From positions 124,001 through 188,000 of the forward strand of contig NZ_LYCS01000006.1 in assembly GCF_001659985.1 (NCBI RefSeq): a stretch of 64,000 nt of DNA, given 5' to 3'. Below are positions 25,525 through 35,347 of this stretch, piece after piece. This DNA is from Oceanobacillus sp. Castelsardo (GTDB lineage Bacteria > Bacillota > Bacilli > Bacillales > Amphibacillaceae). The notes beneath the pieces are model-generated. The model saw nothing but the letters and a program-made list of their open reading frames with translations, was not told the origin of the DNA and did no database searches. A program made the position numbers and the translations under genes. Within the stretch, counting starts at the first letter, position 1. Every line of letters starts with the position of its first letter.

Positions 25525-26667
25525 ATGCGCACCGAAGAACTACAACAAGAATTAAGAGAATATGCGCTCGGAATAGGTATAGATAAAATTGGTTTTGCTA
25601 CAGCGGATGTTTTTACTGAATTAAAGGAACGTTTAAGACGTCAACAAGAATTAAATTATCAATCTGGTTTTGAAAAAGGGTCTATAGAAGAACGTACAGA
25701 ACCAGTACGATTACTTCCAGAAGCACAATCCATTATTTCTATTGCTTTAGCTTATCCGTCTCGAATGAAAAATGCACCGAGAAGTACGAAGGAAGAAAGA
25801 CGTGGCCTTTTTGCTAGAGCTTCGTGGGGGATTGATTATCACGAAGTATTACGTGAACGATTAAACAAACTAGCTGATTTTATTCATGAAAAAGTACCCG
25901 AAGCTGTAACGAAGATAATGGTAGATACTGGAGAGTTGTCAGATCGTGCGGTTGCGGAACGTGCTGGTATCGGTTTTAGTGGTAAAAATACATCCATCAT
26001 TACTCCTGAATTTGGTTCGTTTGTGTATTTAGGAGAAATGATAACAAACATTCCTTTTATTCCAGATAGTCCGGTAGAAGATAGTTGTGGGGATTGTAGG
26101 AAATGCTTGGATGCTTGTCCAACTGGTGCATTGGTTGGAGAAGGTGGACAACTTAATGCGAATCGTTGTATCGCGTTTTTAACTCAGACAAAGGATTATT
26201 TAGAGGATGAATTTCGTATAAAACTAGGAAATCGCATATATGGCTGTGATACGTGTCAACAAGTATGTCCAAAAAATAAAGGTGTTGATTTTCACATCCA
26301 TTCAGAGTTCGAACCCGATCCTGAAATATCCAAACCAAAATTAATCCCTATGCTACGAATTTCGAATCGCGAATTCAAAGAAAAATTTGGTTCCATTTCA
26401 GGTTCATGGCGTGGGAAGAAACCACTTCAACGAAATGCATTAATTGCTTTAGCTCATTATAAAGACAAAACTGCTGTAACAGAGATAATTGAAGTAATGA
26501 AAAATGATCCAAGACCAGTTATTCGAGGAACAGCTGCATGGTCATTAGGTAAAATTGGAACAGAAGAGGCATATTTAGCTATCAAAGAAGCAATGCAAAT
26601 AGAGAAAGATGATCGAGTAATATACGAAATGGAAAAGGGCTTGGAATTTGAGAAAACGACTCGTTAA
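25525..26667 (+). CDS. queG: Epoxyqueuosine reductase
   Basis: Last step of queuosine biosynthesis in tRNA: cobalamin-dependent reduction of epoxyqueuosine at the wobble position. 380 residues. The two [4Fe-4S] motifs are CGDCRKCLDACPTG (about 193-206) and CDTCQQVCPKNKG (about 239-251). Conserved Asp in MVDTGELSDRAVAERAG and a C-terminal HEAT-like region (RNALIALAHYKD onward) complete the Bacillus-type QueG. ATG 25525 is eight bases after AGGAGG. First gene of a set also seen in B. subtilis (yhbA-yhbB-cspR). Confidence 0.95.
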   Translation: MRTEELQQELREYALGIGIDKIGFATADVFTELKERLRRQQELNYQSGFEKGSIEERTEPVRLLPEAQSIISIALAYPSRMKNAPRSTKEERRGLFARASWGIDYHEVLRERLNKLADFIHEKVPEAVTKIMVDTGELSDRAVAERAGIGFSGKNTSIITPEFGSFVYLGEMITNIPFIPDSPVEDSCGDCRKCLDACPTGALVGEGGQLNANRCIAFLTQTKDYLEDEFRIKLGNRIYGCDTCQQVCPKNKGVDFHIHSEFEPDPEISKPKLIPMLRISNREFKEKFGSISGSWRGKKPLQRNALIALAHYKDKTAVTEIIEVMKNDPRPVIRGTAAWSLGKIGTEEAYLAIKEAMQIEKDDRVIYEMEKGLEFEKTTR

Positions 26668-26705
26668 GCAGGTGGGAAAGTATAATCGGAAGGAAGGTGT
26701 GTGCG

Positions 26706-27221
26706 ATGAAGTTTTATTTTGATGAAATAGAGTCTCCTATTGGTCCGATGACTCTACTTAGTCACGACGATAAACTTATTCGGACGGATTATGGTTCTAT
26801 GAATGAATTATCCGAACACTATCATAAGTGGATGACACGTTATTTGCCGGCGCGGACAGAATTAATTCATAAACCAAATGCTTTCTTGCAAGTTAAATCA
26901 GAGTTAAAGAATTATTTTGATAAAAATCAACCAAGTTTTTCAGTTGATTTAGAGTTTCATGGTACACCTTTTCAAAAAGCAGTCTGGCAATCATTATATG
27001 ACATTATTCCTTTTGGTGAAACGAGGTCATATAAAGATATAGCGATAGCGATTGGAAATCCTAGGGCAGTTCGAGCGGTAGGCGGAGCTGTTAATAAGAA
27101 TCCTTTTTCTATCATTGTCCCGTGCCACCGAGTTATTGGAACAAACGGAAAAATGGTTGGCTATAACGGAGGATTATATAGGAAAGAATTTTTATTAAAA
27201 CATGAAAACATGGTAAGGTAG
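26706..27221 (+). CDS. ogt: Methylated-DNA--protein-cysteine methyltransferase
   Basis: Suicide repair protein that removes alkyl groups from O6-methylguanine. The acceptor motif is IVPCHRVIG and the helix-turn-helix segment GNPRAVRAVGGAVNKNPFS precedes it. I place the start at ATG 26706, seven bases after AAGGAAGGTG, giving 171 residues; GTG 26697 would lie within the ribosome site. It probably shares the queG transcript (38 bases apart). Confidence 0.93.
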   Translation: MKFYFDEIESPIGPMTLLSHDDKLIRTDYGSMNELSEHYHKWMTRYLPARTELIHKPNAFLQVKSELKNYFDKNQPSFSVDLEFHGTPFQKAVWQSLYDIIPFGETRSYKDIAIAIGNPRAVRAVGGAVNKNPFSIIVPCHRVIGTNGKMVGYNGGLYRKEFLLKHENMVR

Positions 27222-27244
27222 GTCTTTAATTTTATCACGTCTTA

Positions 27245-27390
27245 ACTGGCTGTAAGATCCCCAATTCAAGAAATCGAGTTAAACCAAAGAAATCAAAGTG
27301 GGGACAACAGCCAGTAGCGCCCTGATAAGTTAAACTACTTTCAGTGGGAAAAAAACTCCACTGAATGAGTTTCACTTTATACTTAAACCA
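27245..27390. repeat. Intergenic inverted repeats between ogt and yhbB
   Basis: ACTGGCTGT (27245-27253) pairs with ACAGCCAGT (27307-27315), and inside it GATCCCC faces GGGGAC. A second hairpin TTCAGTGG (27340-27347) with CCACTGAA (27358-27365) resembles the enclosed hairpin of family D. There is no T-run, so a simple terminator is unlikely. Confidence 0.5.
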
Positions 27391-27428
27391 AGCTATCCCT
27401 CCATATACTAAAAAGTGGAGGGGATTTT

Positions 27429-28274
27429 ATGGAAAAGGTTAAACATTGGTGGTTAGACTTTTTTCAAAACGAGCGAAATAATGACGATTGGTGGGCACGA
27501 AAAAAAGCTCTATGGGAAAAAAGAAATGCTAAAATTGTCCAGACGAAGGGGAACGGAAAGGTATTTCGAAAACTGAAATATGATAGGGAAACTCTTTACC
27601 AGTACTTATTTCATGTTTCTTTCTTAATAAAACAGGGAAAGAATTTTCATCTAGAAGAACTAGTCGTTCCGTATCAATATAGACTAATAGATAATGAAAT
27701 AGTAGATCATGAACAGATTGTTACCAATGTCGCTTCAGACGACATACCAACCCTGAATGTAGATAAAATAAATGAGCGAAATGGTGAGCGATTTTCTTAT
27801 GACAGACATTCTGCAGTACAGTATGCAGAACGATGGTGGAATAATTATAATCCTGAGTATCGAGTGTTTGATGTAGATTGTACCAATTTTATTTCTCAGT
27901 GTCTTAGAGCCGGTGGAGCGCCAATGCGAGGGGCACCAGTTCGTGATAGAGGATGGTGGTACACTGGGGATAACTGGAGTTTTAGTTGGGCGGTTGCCCA
28001 TTCATTACGATGGTATTTAAGTGGTTCAACAGAAGGTTTGAAAGGAAGAGAAGTTGAAAAACCGGAAGACCTTTTGCCAGGGGATATAATTTGCTATGAT
28101 TTTCAGGGAAATGGCAGATGGGATCATAATACAATTGTTGTAAGTAAAGATGCCTATGGAATGCCTTTAGTAAATGCCCATACGGACAATAGCAGACATC
28201 GATATTGGTCTTATGAAGATTCAACCGCATATACGCCGAATATACAATATAAATTTTTCCGTATAGGGGAATAA
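27429..28274 (+). CDS. yhbB: Amidase-domain protein, YhbB-like
   Basis: 281 residues with a C-terminal putative amidase domain (Amidase_6, about residues 120-280). The likely catalytic Cys is in DVDCTNFISQCL and His in GRWDHNTIVV, an NlpC/P60-like arrangement seen in cell-wall peptidases. The N-terminal 100 residues are charged and have no signal peptide, so a cytoplasmic or forespore location is likely. The gene sits between queG-ogt and trmL as in B. subtilis. GTGGAGGGG precedes the ATG. Function unproven. Confidence 0.82.
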   Translation: MEKVKHWWLDFFQNERNNDDWWARKKALWEKRNAKIVQTKGNGKVFRKLKYDRETLYQYLFHVSFLIKQGKNFHLEELVVPYQYRLIDNEIVDHEQIVTNVASDDIPTLNVDKINERNGERFSYDRHSAVQYAERWWNNYNPEYRVFDVDCTNFISQCLRAGGAPMRGAPVRDRGWWYTGDNWSFSWAVAHSLRWYLSGSTEGLKGREVEKPEDLLPGDIICYDFQGNGRWDHNTIVVSKDAYGMPLVNAHTDNSRHRYWSYEDSTAYTPNIQYKFFRIGE

Positions 28275-28302
28275 AACGTGCTATAATAAATTTCGTGTTT
28301 AA

Positions 28303-28441
28303 AGAGGTTGTTCAAAAAGGAGGGTGAAAAGGACCGAGCAGTTCGAGGCGGCGTAGCTTTGAGCAGCGGAACGTATGCAGTTAATACGTGAGCAGCGGAA
28401 TAGCAAGCCAACGAAGAAATGCGAAGTGTCACTTTCACCGG
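28303..28441 (+). repeat. Family F repeat in the trmL leader
   Basis: Starts AGAGGTTGTTCAAAAAGGAG and ends near GTGTCACTTTCACCGGA. The borders match the 55-bp copy at 16260-16314; about 80 extra bases lie between, with the tandem words GAGCAGCGGAA (twice). The right inverted end (CTTTTTGAACA type) is replaced here by ATTGATAGGAG, which supplies the trmL ribosome site. Confidence 0.6.
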
Positions 28442-28461
28442 AATTGATAGGAGAATGAAAA

Positions 28462-28935
28462 GTGAGTTTACATGTTGTACTATACCAACCAGAAATTCCA
28501 GCTAATACGGGTAACATTGGAAGAACATGCTTAGCAACGGATACTACCCTACATTTAATTCGTCCTCTTGGATTTTCAACGGATGATAAAATGGTTCGTC
28601 GTGCGGGTCTTGATTACTGGCAAAATGTAGATATCCATGAACATGATTCACTTGATGAGTTATATGATAAATATCCTGAAGGTGAATTTTATTATATTGA
28701 AAATTTTGGAACTAAACATTACACAGATTATGATTTTAGTGACCAAAATAAGGATATATTTTTCGTTTTTGGCAGAGAAACAAACGGAATACCAAAGGAA
28801 TTGCTTGTTGGTAAAGAGGATCGATGCTTAAGAATTCATATGAATGACAAAGTACGTTCCTTGAATTTATCCAATACAGCGGCGATTATTGTTTACGAGG
28901 CACTAAGACAACAGAACTTTCCTAATCTGACATAA
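28462..28935 (+). CDS. trmL: tRNA (cytidine/uridine(34)-2'-O)-methyltransferase
   Basis: SPOUT-class methyltransferase of 157 residues that methylates the wobble ribose of tRNA-Leu. The knotted SAM site is seen as FVFGRETNGIPKELL and the C-terminal VRSLNLSNTAAIIVYEALRQ. The N-terminal YQPEIPANTGNIGRTC is diagnostic. GTG 28462 follows TAGGAG. With queG nearby the locus has a wobble-base-modification theme. Confidence 0.95.
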   Translation: MSLHVVLYQPEIPANTGNIGRTCLATDTTLHLIRPLGFSTDDKMVRRAGLDYWQNVDIHEHDSLDELYDKYPEGEFYYIENFGTKHYTDYDFSDQNKDIFFVFGRETNGIPKELLVGKEDRCLRIHMNDKVRSLNLSNTAAIIVYEALRQQNFPNLT

Positions 28936-28936
28936 G

Positions 28937-29150
28937 AAAAGCGGAAGCGCCCGTTTAGCGACGTACGGACTGGACTGAGCCGTAGGAGATAAAGGAAACA
29001 CGACGAACGTGGTGAGTCGATGTTGACTTTCACCGCAAGGGTATAAGTGCGACTAAGCCTCTGCAAGCAATCGGCAAGTCTTCTTTATCGTACGAAGGTG
29101 AAGGAAGTCTCGCTAGTCGTTGGGCGCTGGAGCTAGACATAAGAAAAGCG
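28937..29150 (+). repeat. Dispersed ~210-bp structured repeat (family E), plus orientation
   Basis: Starts AGAAAAGCGGAAGCGCCCG and ends GGGCGCTGGAGCTAGAC; its reverse complement is nearly the same as 61603-61810. The borders are short inverted repeats (AGCGCCC / GGGCGCT). Inside, GCGACTAAG...AAGTCTTCTTTAT encloses a small stem CTGC-AA-GCAA (29061-29070) that differs by paired changes in other copies. No reading frame is conserved. Confidence 0.85.
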
Positions 29151-29167
29151 CTGGGGTTAGCCATAAA

Positions 29168-29199
29168 AAAACCGTCATGTTTTCATACATGGCGGTTTT
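29168..29199. terminator. Bidirectional terminator (trmL side and small gene 29204)
   Basis: AAAACCGTCATGT (29168-29180), TTTCAT loop, ACATGGCGGTTTT (29187-29199), with A/T runs on both sides. Confidence 0.85.
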
Positions 29200-29203
29200 A
29201 GTA

Positions 29204-29305
29204 TTATTGATTATCTTTTGGAACTCCTGGTTTTGCTTCATAACCTGATTGGAAGATAGAAACTAGAAATGTAACAGTTACTCCTAAAATTAAAGCTAAT
29301 TTCAT
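29204..29305 (-). CDS. 33-residue membrane-associated small protein
   Basis: A short gene reading MKLALILGVTVTFLV, then SIFQSGYEAKPGVPKDNQ and stop. A strong AAGGAGGAAATAC ribosome site precedes the ATG at 29305, and the stop codon is directly followed (minus strand) by the terminator at 29168-29199. One hydrophobic segment (residues 2-18) and a short polar tail suggest a single-pass or exported peptide. I recognise no family. The complete signals (ribosome site, frame, terminator) argue for a real gene between trmL and odhA. Confidence 0.65.
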   Translation of the reverse strand: MKLALILGVTVTFLVSIFQSGYEAKPGVPKDNQ

Positions 29306-29538
29306 ATGTATTTCCTCCTTATTTAAGAAAATAGAGATACTATTATAATATAGTATAAATCAAAACGGTTTCAATGTTAACTAAAATTCAACACAAAATG
29401 TAAAGAGAATATTCAGTTATTTTTCGTAAAATATATAATTATTACGACAATTCATTTTCTTTACAAATATCGAGTAGATTTATTGTCTCCACCAATAAAA
29501 TAAGGTATATTATTGGTGAAGGGCAGTATCTATCAATT

Positions 29539-29559
29539 ATTAACCGTTTACATAAACGG
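29539..29559 (+). promoter_or_regulatory. cre-like site and ribosome-site hairpin upstream of odhA
   Basis: ATTAACCGTTTACA (29539-29552) fits 12 of 14 positions of the CcpA cre consensus. It differs at one base from the site upstream of msmX (read on the msmX strand). CCGTTT (29544-29549) can pair with AAACGG (29554-29559), whose last two G residues belong to the GGAG ribosome site. Confidence 0.55.
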
Positions 29560-29570
29560 AGAAAGTATTT

Positions 29571-32456
29571 ATGGGGGTATTCATCGTGGTAGTAGGATTG
29601 GAAAAATCTGCTAAAAGATTTTGGGAACAATTTTATGGCCCAAATATTGGGTATGTACAGCAACAATATGAATTATTTAAAAATGATCCTGAAGCTGTTG
29701 AGCCATCAATGAAAGAAATATTTGAAAAATACGGTTCACCTGAGAAGCTAAACCAGCAAAATATGGAAGAATCTTCGAACATAGCGACTCTTCATGCGCC
29801 TTCGAATTTTGATGTAAAAAAGCTTACCTCAGCATTGAAACTTGTTGAGGCTATTCGTCGTTATGGTCATTTAGAAGCTGATATATACCCTGTATATCAA
29901 CATAAAGACCCAATGTCTCATGAGATTGATCCAGAAACATATGGTATTACAGAAGAAGATTTAAGAACTATGCCAGCTAATTGGCTATGGGAACAATCCC
30001 CGGCTGGAGTTGAAAATGGTCTAGATGTATATAATACATTGAAAAAATATTATACTGGAACCATTACATTTGAGTATGATCATGTAAACAATGATGATGA
30101 AAGAAAATGGTTATTTGATTTAATTGAATCTGGTAATGCTAGATTAGAATTATCAAAGGATGAGAGAATTAAATTACTCGAGCGCTTAGCTCATGTAGAA
30201 GGTTTCGAATTATTTTTACAAAAAACATTTGTAGGACAGAAACGATTCTCCATCCAAGGTCTAGAAATGATGGTACCAATGTTAGATGAATTAGTTAATT
30301 TTGGTAATCAAGATAAAGTTGAAGATATAATGATGGGTATGGCACACCGTGGGCGTCTATCTGTACTTGCACATGTGCTTGGAAAACCAATCGATAAGAT
30401 TTTTTCTGAGTTCCATCATTCATCAGATAAAGAATTAATACCTTCTGAAAGTTCTAGGAAAATTAATTACGGGTGGACTGGTGATGTTAAGTATCACTTT
30501 GGTGCACAAAGAGTAGTTAAAAATGGAAATCACACAACAAGAGTAACTTTAGCTCACAATCCATCACACTTGGAGTTTGTCAATCCAATTGTGGAAGGCT
30601 TTGCTCGAGCTGCACAAGATGATAGAAGTGAAACAGGCTATCCGAAACGTGATGTCGATAAAGCATTCAGTGTACTTATTCATGGAGATGCCGCATTTAT
30701 CGGAGAAGGTGTTGTAGCAGAGACGCTTAACCTAAGTGGATTGCCTGGATATCATACTGGTGGTACCGTTCATATTATTGCTAATAACCTTTTAGGATAT
30801 ACGACAGATCGAGAAGATGGCCGTTCTACTAGGTATGCAAGTGATATGGCTAAAGGTTTTGAGATTCCAATTATTCGTGTAAATGCAGATGATCCTATTT
30901 CTTGTATGTCTGCAATTAAAATTGCCTATGAATACCGTAAAAAATTTAAAAAAGATTTTTTAATAGATTTAGTTGGCTACCGTCGTTTTGGTCATAATGA
31001 AATGGATGAACCGAGAACGACACAACCACTACTTTATAAAGAAATAGATAATCGTCCTTCCGTAACTTACGTATATGCCGCTTCACTCGAGAAAAATGGA
31101 TATATCGATGAAGGAGACATAAAGCAAATTACGGAAAGAGTAGAGCAAGAATTCCGCGATATTTATAATGGTATGATTGAAAATGACTCGGTAGATTCAG
31201 AGCCGACTCCAATGCCAAGTGTTTTAAGGAATGGCTTAAATAAATTTGAAACTGGCGTTGAACTAGAATCGTTAAGAAAACTAAATAAAGATCTGTTAAA
31301 ACGTCCTGAAGGTTTCAAAGGATTTAAGAAAACAGAAAGAATATTGAAACGTCGTGAAGACGCGCTTAAAGAGGGGAATAAAGCGGATTGGGGAACTGGT
31401 GAAGCATTAGCATATGCTTCCATACTAAAAGATGGAATTCCAATTCGCCTCACTGGCCAGGATACCGAACGTGGTACCTTCGCCCATCGTCATATGGTAC
31501 TTAATGATGTGGAAACGGGTGAAAAGTATTGTCCGTTACATGGAATCGAGGATTCTAAAGCTACTTTCGAAATTAGAAATAGTCCACTTTCCGAAGTAGC
31601 TGTACTAGGATTCGAATATGGCTATAGTATTTATTCACCAGAGACATTAGTTATTTGGGAAGCTCAATTTGGCGATTTTGCCAATGTGGCGCAAGTAATG
31701 TTTGATCAATTTATTTCTTCCGCACGTGCTAAATGGGGAGATAAATCGAACTTAGTAATGTTACTTCCGCATGGATTTGAAGGTCAGGGGCCTGAACACT
31801 CTAGTGCTCGTCTAGAAAGATTTTTACAAATGGCCGCAGAAAATAACTGGATTATTGCTTATCCTACATCATCTGCACAATTCTTCCACTTGATGCGCCG
31901 ACAAGCTAAATTAGGTGGAGAAGATGTTGCAAGACCATTAATTGTTATGACACCTAAGAGTAGTATGATTCGTAATCCAAGAATGGCATCTGAGGCAGGA
32001 GAATTTACAGATGTTAAATTTAAATCATTAAGAAACCAGCCAAACGTTGCAGTAAGTAAAGATGCAAAACGTTTATTAATTGGTACTGGTAAGATTATGG
32101 TAGACATTGAAGAAACAATGGATGAATCACGTGAAAACTATGATTGGTTACGTATTGTTCGATTGGAACAGATTTACCCATTCCCTCTGAAAGAATTAGA
32201 AGAGATGATGAATGAACTTCCAAATCTAGAAGAAGTTGTTTGGGTTCAAGAAGAACCGAGAAACATGGGAGCATGGGACTTTGTGGATGATTATATACGC
32301 CCATTATTAAAAGATGGACAAAAAATACGTTATATTGGTCGTCCAGATCGTTCAGCACCAGCTGTAGGATTACCAAACGTGCATAAATTTGAACAAAATC
32401 AAATAATACAACAAGCAATTAACCCTGAAGGAGGAAAATCCAGTGCAAGAAATTAA
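29571..32456 (+). CDS. odhA: 2-oxoglutarate dehydrogenase E1 component
   Basis: Thiamin-diphosphate-dependent decarboxylase of the TCA-cycle 2-oxoglutarate dehydrogenase complex, 961 residues. The cofactor segment is [19 protein letters not shown] followed by [25 protein letters not shown] and the C-terminal transketolase-like part ([20 protein letters not shown]) are as in OdhA/SucA. The start is ATG 29571 behind CGGAG; GTG 29586 is an alternative. It overlaps odhB by 14 bases, so the pair is coupled. The E3 subunit is not here, as usual. Confidence 0.95.
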   Translation: MGVFIVVVGLEKSAKRFWEQFYGPNIGYVQQQYELFKNDPEAVEPSMKEIFEKYGSPEKLNQQNMEESSNIATLHAPSNFDVKKLTSALKLVEAIRRYGHLEADIYPVYQHKDPMSHEIDPETYGITEEDLRTMPANWLWEQSPAGVENGLDVYNTLKKYYTGTITFEYDHVNNDDERKWLFDLIESGNARLELSKDERIKLLERLAHVEGFELFLQKTFVGQKRFSIQGLEMMVPMLDELVNFGNQDKVEDIMMGMAHRGRLSVLAHVLGKPIDKIFSEFHHSSDKELIPSESSRKINYGWTGDVKYHFGAQRVVKNGNHTTRVTLAHNPSHLEFVNPIVEGFARAAQDDRSETGYPKRDVDKAFSVLIHGDAAFIGEGVVAETLNLSGLPGYHTGGTVHIIANNLLGYTTDREDGRSTRYASDMAKGFEIPIIRVNADDPISCMSAIKIAYEYRKKFKKDFLIDLVGYRRFGHNEMDEPRTTQPLLYKEIDNRPSVTYVYAASLEKNGYIDEGDIKQITERVEQEFRDIYNGMIENDSVDSEPTPMPSVLRNGLNKFETGVELESLRKLNKDLLKRPEGFKGFKKTERILKRREDALKEGNKADWGTGEALAYASILKDGIPIRLTGQDTERGTFAHRHMVLNDVETGEKYCPLHGIEDSKATFEIRNSPLSEVAVLGFEYGYSIYSPETLVIWEAQFGDFANVAQVMFDQFISSARAKWGDKSNLVMLLPHGFEGQGPEHSSARLERFLQMAAENNWIIAYPTSSAQFFHLMRRQAKLGGEDVARPLIVMTPKSSMIRNPRMASEAGEFTDVKFKSLRNQPNVAVSKDAKRLLIGTGKIMVDIEETMDESRENYDWLRIVRLEQIYPFPLKELEEMMNELPNLEEVVWVQEEPRNMGAWDFVDDYIRPLLKDGQKIRYIGRPDRSAPAVGLPNVHKFEQNQIIQQAINPEGGKSSARN

Positions 32457-33693
32457 AATTCCAGAACTCGCAGAATCAATTACAGAAGGTACTATCGCTG
32501 AATGGCTTGTAAATGTAGGGGATAAGGTAGAAAAGGGAGACCCTATTGTAGAACTTGAAACAGATAAAGTAAACGTTGAAGTAAACTCAGATTTTTCAGG
32601 GGTAATTACAGAGGTTCTTCAAGAAGAAGGTAATGATGTATCAGTAGGAGACATTATTGCTAAATTAGATGAAAATGGAACAGCGGGAGCAGCACCAGCG
32701 CAAGAAGAAGCTCCTGAAAAGGATGAAGCAAAAGCGGCACCAGCAGCGGAAGCAAAGGCTCCACAAGCACAGGAGGAAGTAAGTAGCAATGCGGATGTTA
32801 TCGCGACACCTGCAGCTAGAAAACGAGCGCGTGAATTAAATATTGATTTAAGTACGGTAACCCCACGTGACCCACTAGGTCGGGTTCGTCCAGATGATGT
32901 GGAAGCAGCGGCACAAGCAAGTGCAGCTCCAAAACAGGAAACTCAAGCGAAGAAAGAAGCACCTGCACAAGACACTAAACAGGAATTCGAAAAGCCGGTT
33001 GAGCGTATTAAAATGACAAGACGCCGCCAAACGATCGCAAGAAATCTTGTTTCTGTACAACAAGAGTCTGCAATGTTAACTACTTTTAATGAAGTAGATA
33101 TGACTGCAATTATGAATTTGAGAAAAGAAAGAAAAGATAAATTTGTTGAAAAACATGGTGTAAAACTTGGATTTATGTCATTCTTTACTAAAGCAGTAGT
33201 AGGGGCATTAAAAGAATTCCCATTATTAAATGCGGAAATTCAAGGTAATGAACTTGTTTTGAAGAAATTCTACGATATCGGTATTGCTGTTTCTACGGAT
33301 GATGGCTTAGTTGTGCCAGTTGTTCGGGATGCGGATCGACTAACATTCGCTGGTATTGAAAAAGAAATTTCTGACCTTGGTAAGAAGGCTCGAGATAATA
33401 AATTAGGGTTAAGTGATTTACAAGGTGGTACATTCTCTATTACTAATGGTGGAATCTTTGGATCTATGATGTCTACACCAATTCTGAATGCACCACAAGT
33501 AGGAATTTTAGGAATGCATAGTATACAAAAACGCGCGATGGTAATGCCTGATGATTCTATAGAAGTTCGTCCTATGATGTACCTTGCTCTATCATATGAT
33601 CACCGAATTGTGGACGGAAAAGAAGCAGTTAGTTTCCTAGTTCGTGTGAAAGAAATGCTAGAGGATCCAGAAACGTTATTGTTAGAAGGTTAA
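32443..33693 (+). CDS. odhB: Dihydrolipoyl succinyltransferase (E2) of 2-oxoglutarate dehydrogenase
   Basis: Core subunit of the complex, 416 residues: a lipoyl domain (1-77, lipoylated Lys42 in ETDKVNV), an Ala/Glu/Pro-rich linker (about 80-120), an E1/E3-binding domain ([18 protein letters not shown]), a second linker, and the catalytic domain with [21 protein letters not shown] precedes the GTG start inside odhA. A strong terminator follows. Confidence 0.95.
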   Translation: MQEIKIPELAESITEGTIAEWLVNVGDKVEKGDPIVELETDKVNVEVNSDFSGVITEVLQEEGNDVSVGDIIAKLDENGTAGAAPAQEEAPEKDEAKAAPAAEAKAPQAQEEVSSNADVIATPAARKRARELNIDLSTVTPRDPLGRVRPDDVEAAAQASAAPKQETQAKKEAPAQDTKQEFEKPVERIKMTRRRQTIARNLVSVQQESAMLTTFNEVDMTAIMNLRKERKDKFVEKHGVKLGFMSFFTKAVVGALKEFPLLNAEIQGNELVLKKFYDIGIAVSTDDGLVVPVVRDADRLTFAGIEKEISDLGKKARDNKLGLSDLQGGTFSITNGGIFGSMMSTPILNAPQVGILGMHSIQKRAMVMPDDSIEVRPMMYLALSYDHRIVDGKEAVSFLVRVKEMLEDPETLLLEG

Positions 33694-33703
33694 TTATATA
33701 TGG

Positions 33704-33744
33704 AACCCTCGTATTGACTGATTGGTTAATACGAGGGTTTTTTT
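33704..33744 (+). terminator. Terminator after odhB
   Basis: AACCCTCGTATT (33704-33715) pairs with AATACGAGGGTT (33728-33739), then a run of T. Confidence 0.93.
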
Positions 33745-33794
33745 CTGCTTTTTATGGCAAACTAAAAAGAACTTTTCCATTGCAATTTATGTTA

Positions 33795-33836
33795 AAAACG
33801 AATATTATATAGAATGTTGGTTTTATTATTCGGAAA
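33795..33836 (+). promoter_or_regulatory. Candidate PurR operator (paired PurBox-like sites)
   Basis: AAAAACGAATATT (CGAA at 33799-33802) and the inverted TTATTATTCGGAAAG (TTCG at 33829-33832) resemble two oppositely oriented PurBoxes at roughly the spacing used in B. subtilis, directly ahead of a purine-base permease. Each site has about two mismatches. Confidence 0.4.
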
Positions 33837-33850
33837 GATAGGTGTTTGAA

Positions 33851-35140
33851 ATGGAGAACTTCTTTAAACTAAAACAAAATAATACAAATATCCGAACAGA
33901 AGTAACTGCGGGAATTACAACATTTTTAACAATGGCTTATATTATAATTGTAAATCCAGCTATTTTATCGGCCGCGGGTGTTCCATTTGAACAGGTGTTT
34001 ATGGCTACTGTTATCTCCGCAGTTGTTGGTACATTAATGATGGGATTACTTGCAAATTATCCAATAGCGATAGCGCCGGGAATGGGATTAAACGCATACT
34101 TCACTAGTGTTGTAGTAACACAAGGTTTATCTTATCAAGTTGTTTTTGGAGCGGTTTTTATAGCCGGTTTACTCTTTTTAATATTAACTTTTACTAAATT
34201 ACGTGAAACAGTTATCACGGCTATTCCTGATTCATTAAAGTATGGAATTACGTCTGGGATTGGTTTATTTATTGCATTTGTTGGATTAAAAAATGCAGGA
34301 ATCATAAGTACCAATGAAGTAAATATGATTGGGTTAGGGGATTTGACAAACCCAATGGTTGTATTATCAATAGTTGGATTATTCATTACTTTGATTTTAT
34401 ACACTTTAAAAGTTCAAGGTGCATTATTTTTTGGAATGGTAGCTACAGGTATAATTGCCTTTTTTACCGGACAATTACACTTTGAGGGAGTAATGGAAAC
34501 ACCTCCATCCCCTGTGTTTTTTGATGTGGATATTGCTGGTGTTTTTACGAATGGTCTTTATACAGTAATAGTGGCATTCTTATTAGTTACATTGTTTGAC
34601 ACAACTGGAACGATGGTTGGTGTTGCCGAACAAGCAGGATATATGAAAAATGGAAAAATGAAGAATGCTAAAGAAGCATTGCTATCAGACGCTACTGCAA
34701 CAACAGTAGGATCCATGTTTGGAACAAGTCCATCTACTGCATATATAGAATCTAGTTCTGGTGTTGCGGCTGGAGGAAGAACAGGACTTACTTCGGTAGT
34801 TGTTGCCATATTGTTTATTGTTTCTATTTTCTTTACTCCTATTATCGAAGTGATTGCGGGTGTTCCGGCTATTACTTCTCCAGTTTTAATTATAGTTGGA
34901 AGTTTTATGATGGAAGGGTTAGCGAAAGTAAATTGGCGAGAATTTGATGAAGCATTTTCAGCGTTTGCCGTTATTTTAATGATGCCCCTCACCTCTAGTA
35001 TTGCAACGGGAATAGCAGTTGGTTTTATTATTTATCCAATCCTCAAATTAATTAGCGGTAAAGGGAAGAATGTTCATTGGATTATTTACGTGTTTGGTTT
35101 TATTTTCCTCCTACAAATGATTTTCTTTCCAATGCATTAA
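33851..35140 (+). CDS. pbuG: Guanine/hypoxanthine (purine base) permease, AzgA-like
   Basis: Nucleobase:cation symporter of about 429 residues with some 12-13 hydrophobic segments. Family motifs: TTFLTMAYIIIVNPAILS near the N-terminus, APGMGLNAYF, DTTGTMVGVAEQAG and GTSPSTAYIESSSGVAAGGR. It resembles PbuG/PbuO of B. subtilis rather than the xanthine permease group. I choose ATG 33851, seven bases behind AGGTG. No guanine-riboswitch core is visible upstream; paired PurBox-like sites are. Exact base preference inferred. Confidence 0.88.
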   Translation: MENFFKLKQNNTNIRTEVTAGITTFLTMAYIIIVNPAILSAAGVPFEQVFMATVISAVVGTLMMGLLANYPIAIAPGMGLNAYFTSVVVTQGLSYQVVFGAVFIAGLLFLILTFTKLRETVITAIPDSLKYGITSGIGLFIAFVGLKNAGIISTNEVNMIGLGDLTNPMVVLSIVGLFITLILYTLKVQGALFFGMVATGIIAFFTGQLHFEGVMETPPSPVFFDVDIAGVFTNGLYTVIVAFLLVTLFDTTGTMVGVAEQAGYMKNGKMKNAKEALLSDATATTVGSMFGTSPSTAYIESSSGVAAGGRTGLTSVVVAILFIVSIFFTPIIEVIAGVPAITSPVLIIVGSFMMEGLAKVNWREFDEAFSAFAVILMMPLTSSIATGIAVGFIIYPILKLISGKGKNVHWIIYVFGFIFLLQMIFFPMH

Positions 35141-35143
35141 GCA

Positions 35144-35212
35144 TAAAAGCGCCGTTGGGAAGTGAAGGAAGTTCTGCTAGTCGCTGAAGCTGGACGGGCT
35201 TTTCTTAAGTCA
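35144..35212 (+). repeat. Family E repeat fragment
   Basis: AAGCGCCGTTGGGAAGTGAAGG and GTTCTGCTAGTCGCTGAAGC match the distal border of the 28937-29150 repeat (GAAGGAAGTCTCGCTAGTCG). Inner parts are missing. Confidence 0.55.
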
Positions 35213-35281
35213 AGAATTAATTAGCTTAATTTTACTTAATTGCATAAAGGGATAACGATTTCGGTTTATCGTAGGCGTATA

Positions 35282-35320
35282 TTGACTACAAATTGTATAT
35301 CAATTTGTAGTCAATTTTTT
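35282..35320 (+). terminator. Terminator downstream of pbuG
   Basis: TTGACTACAAATTG (35282-35295), TATAT loop, CAATTTGTAGTCAA (35301-35314), TTTTTT: a perfect 14-bp stem. Confidence 0.92.
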
Positions 35321-35347
35321 ATTTGTAGAAGAATTGTCCATTGAATT

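Noticed and set aside
33745-33850. Purine riboswitch upstream of pbuG
   Set aside because: No conserved three-way-junction core words could be found; only PurBox-like sites.
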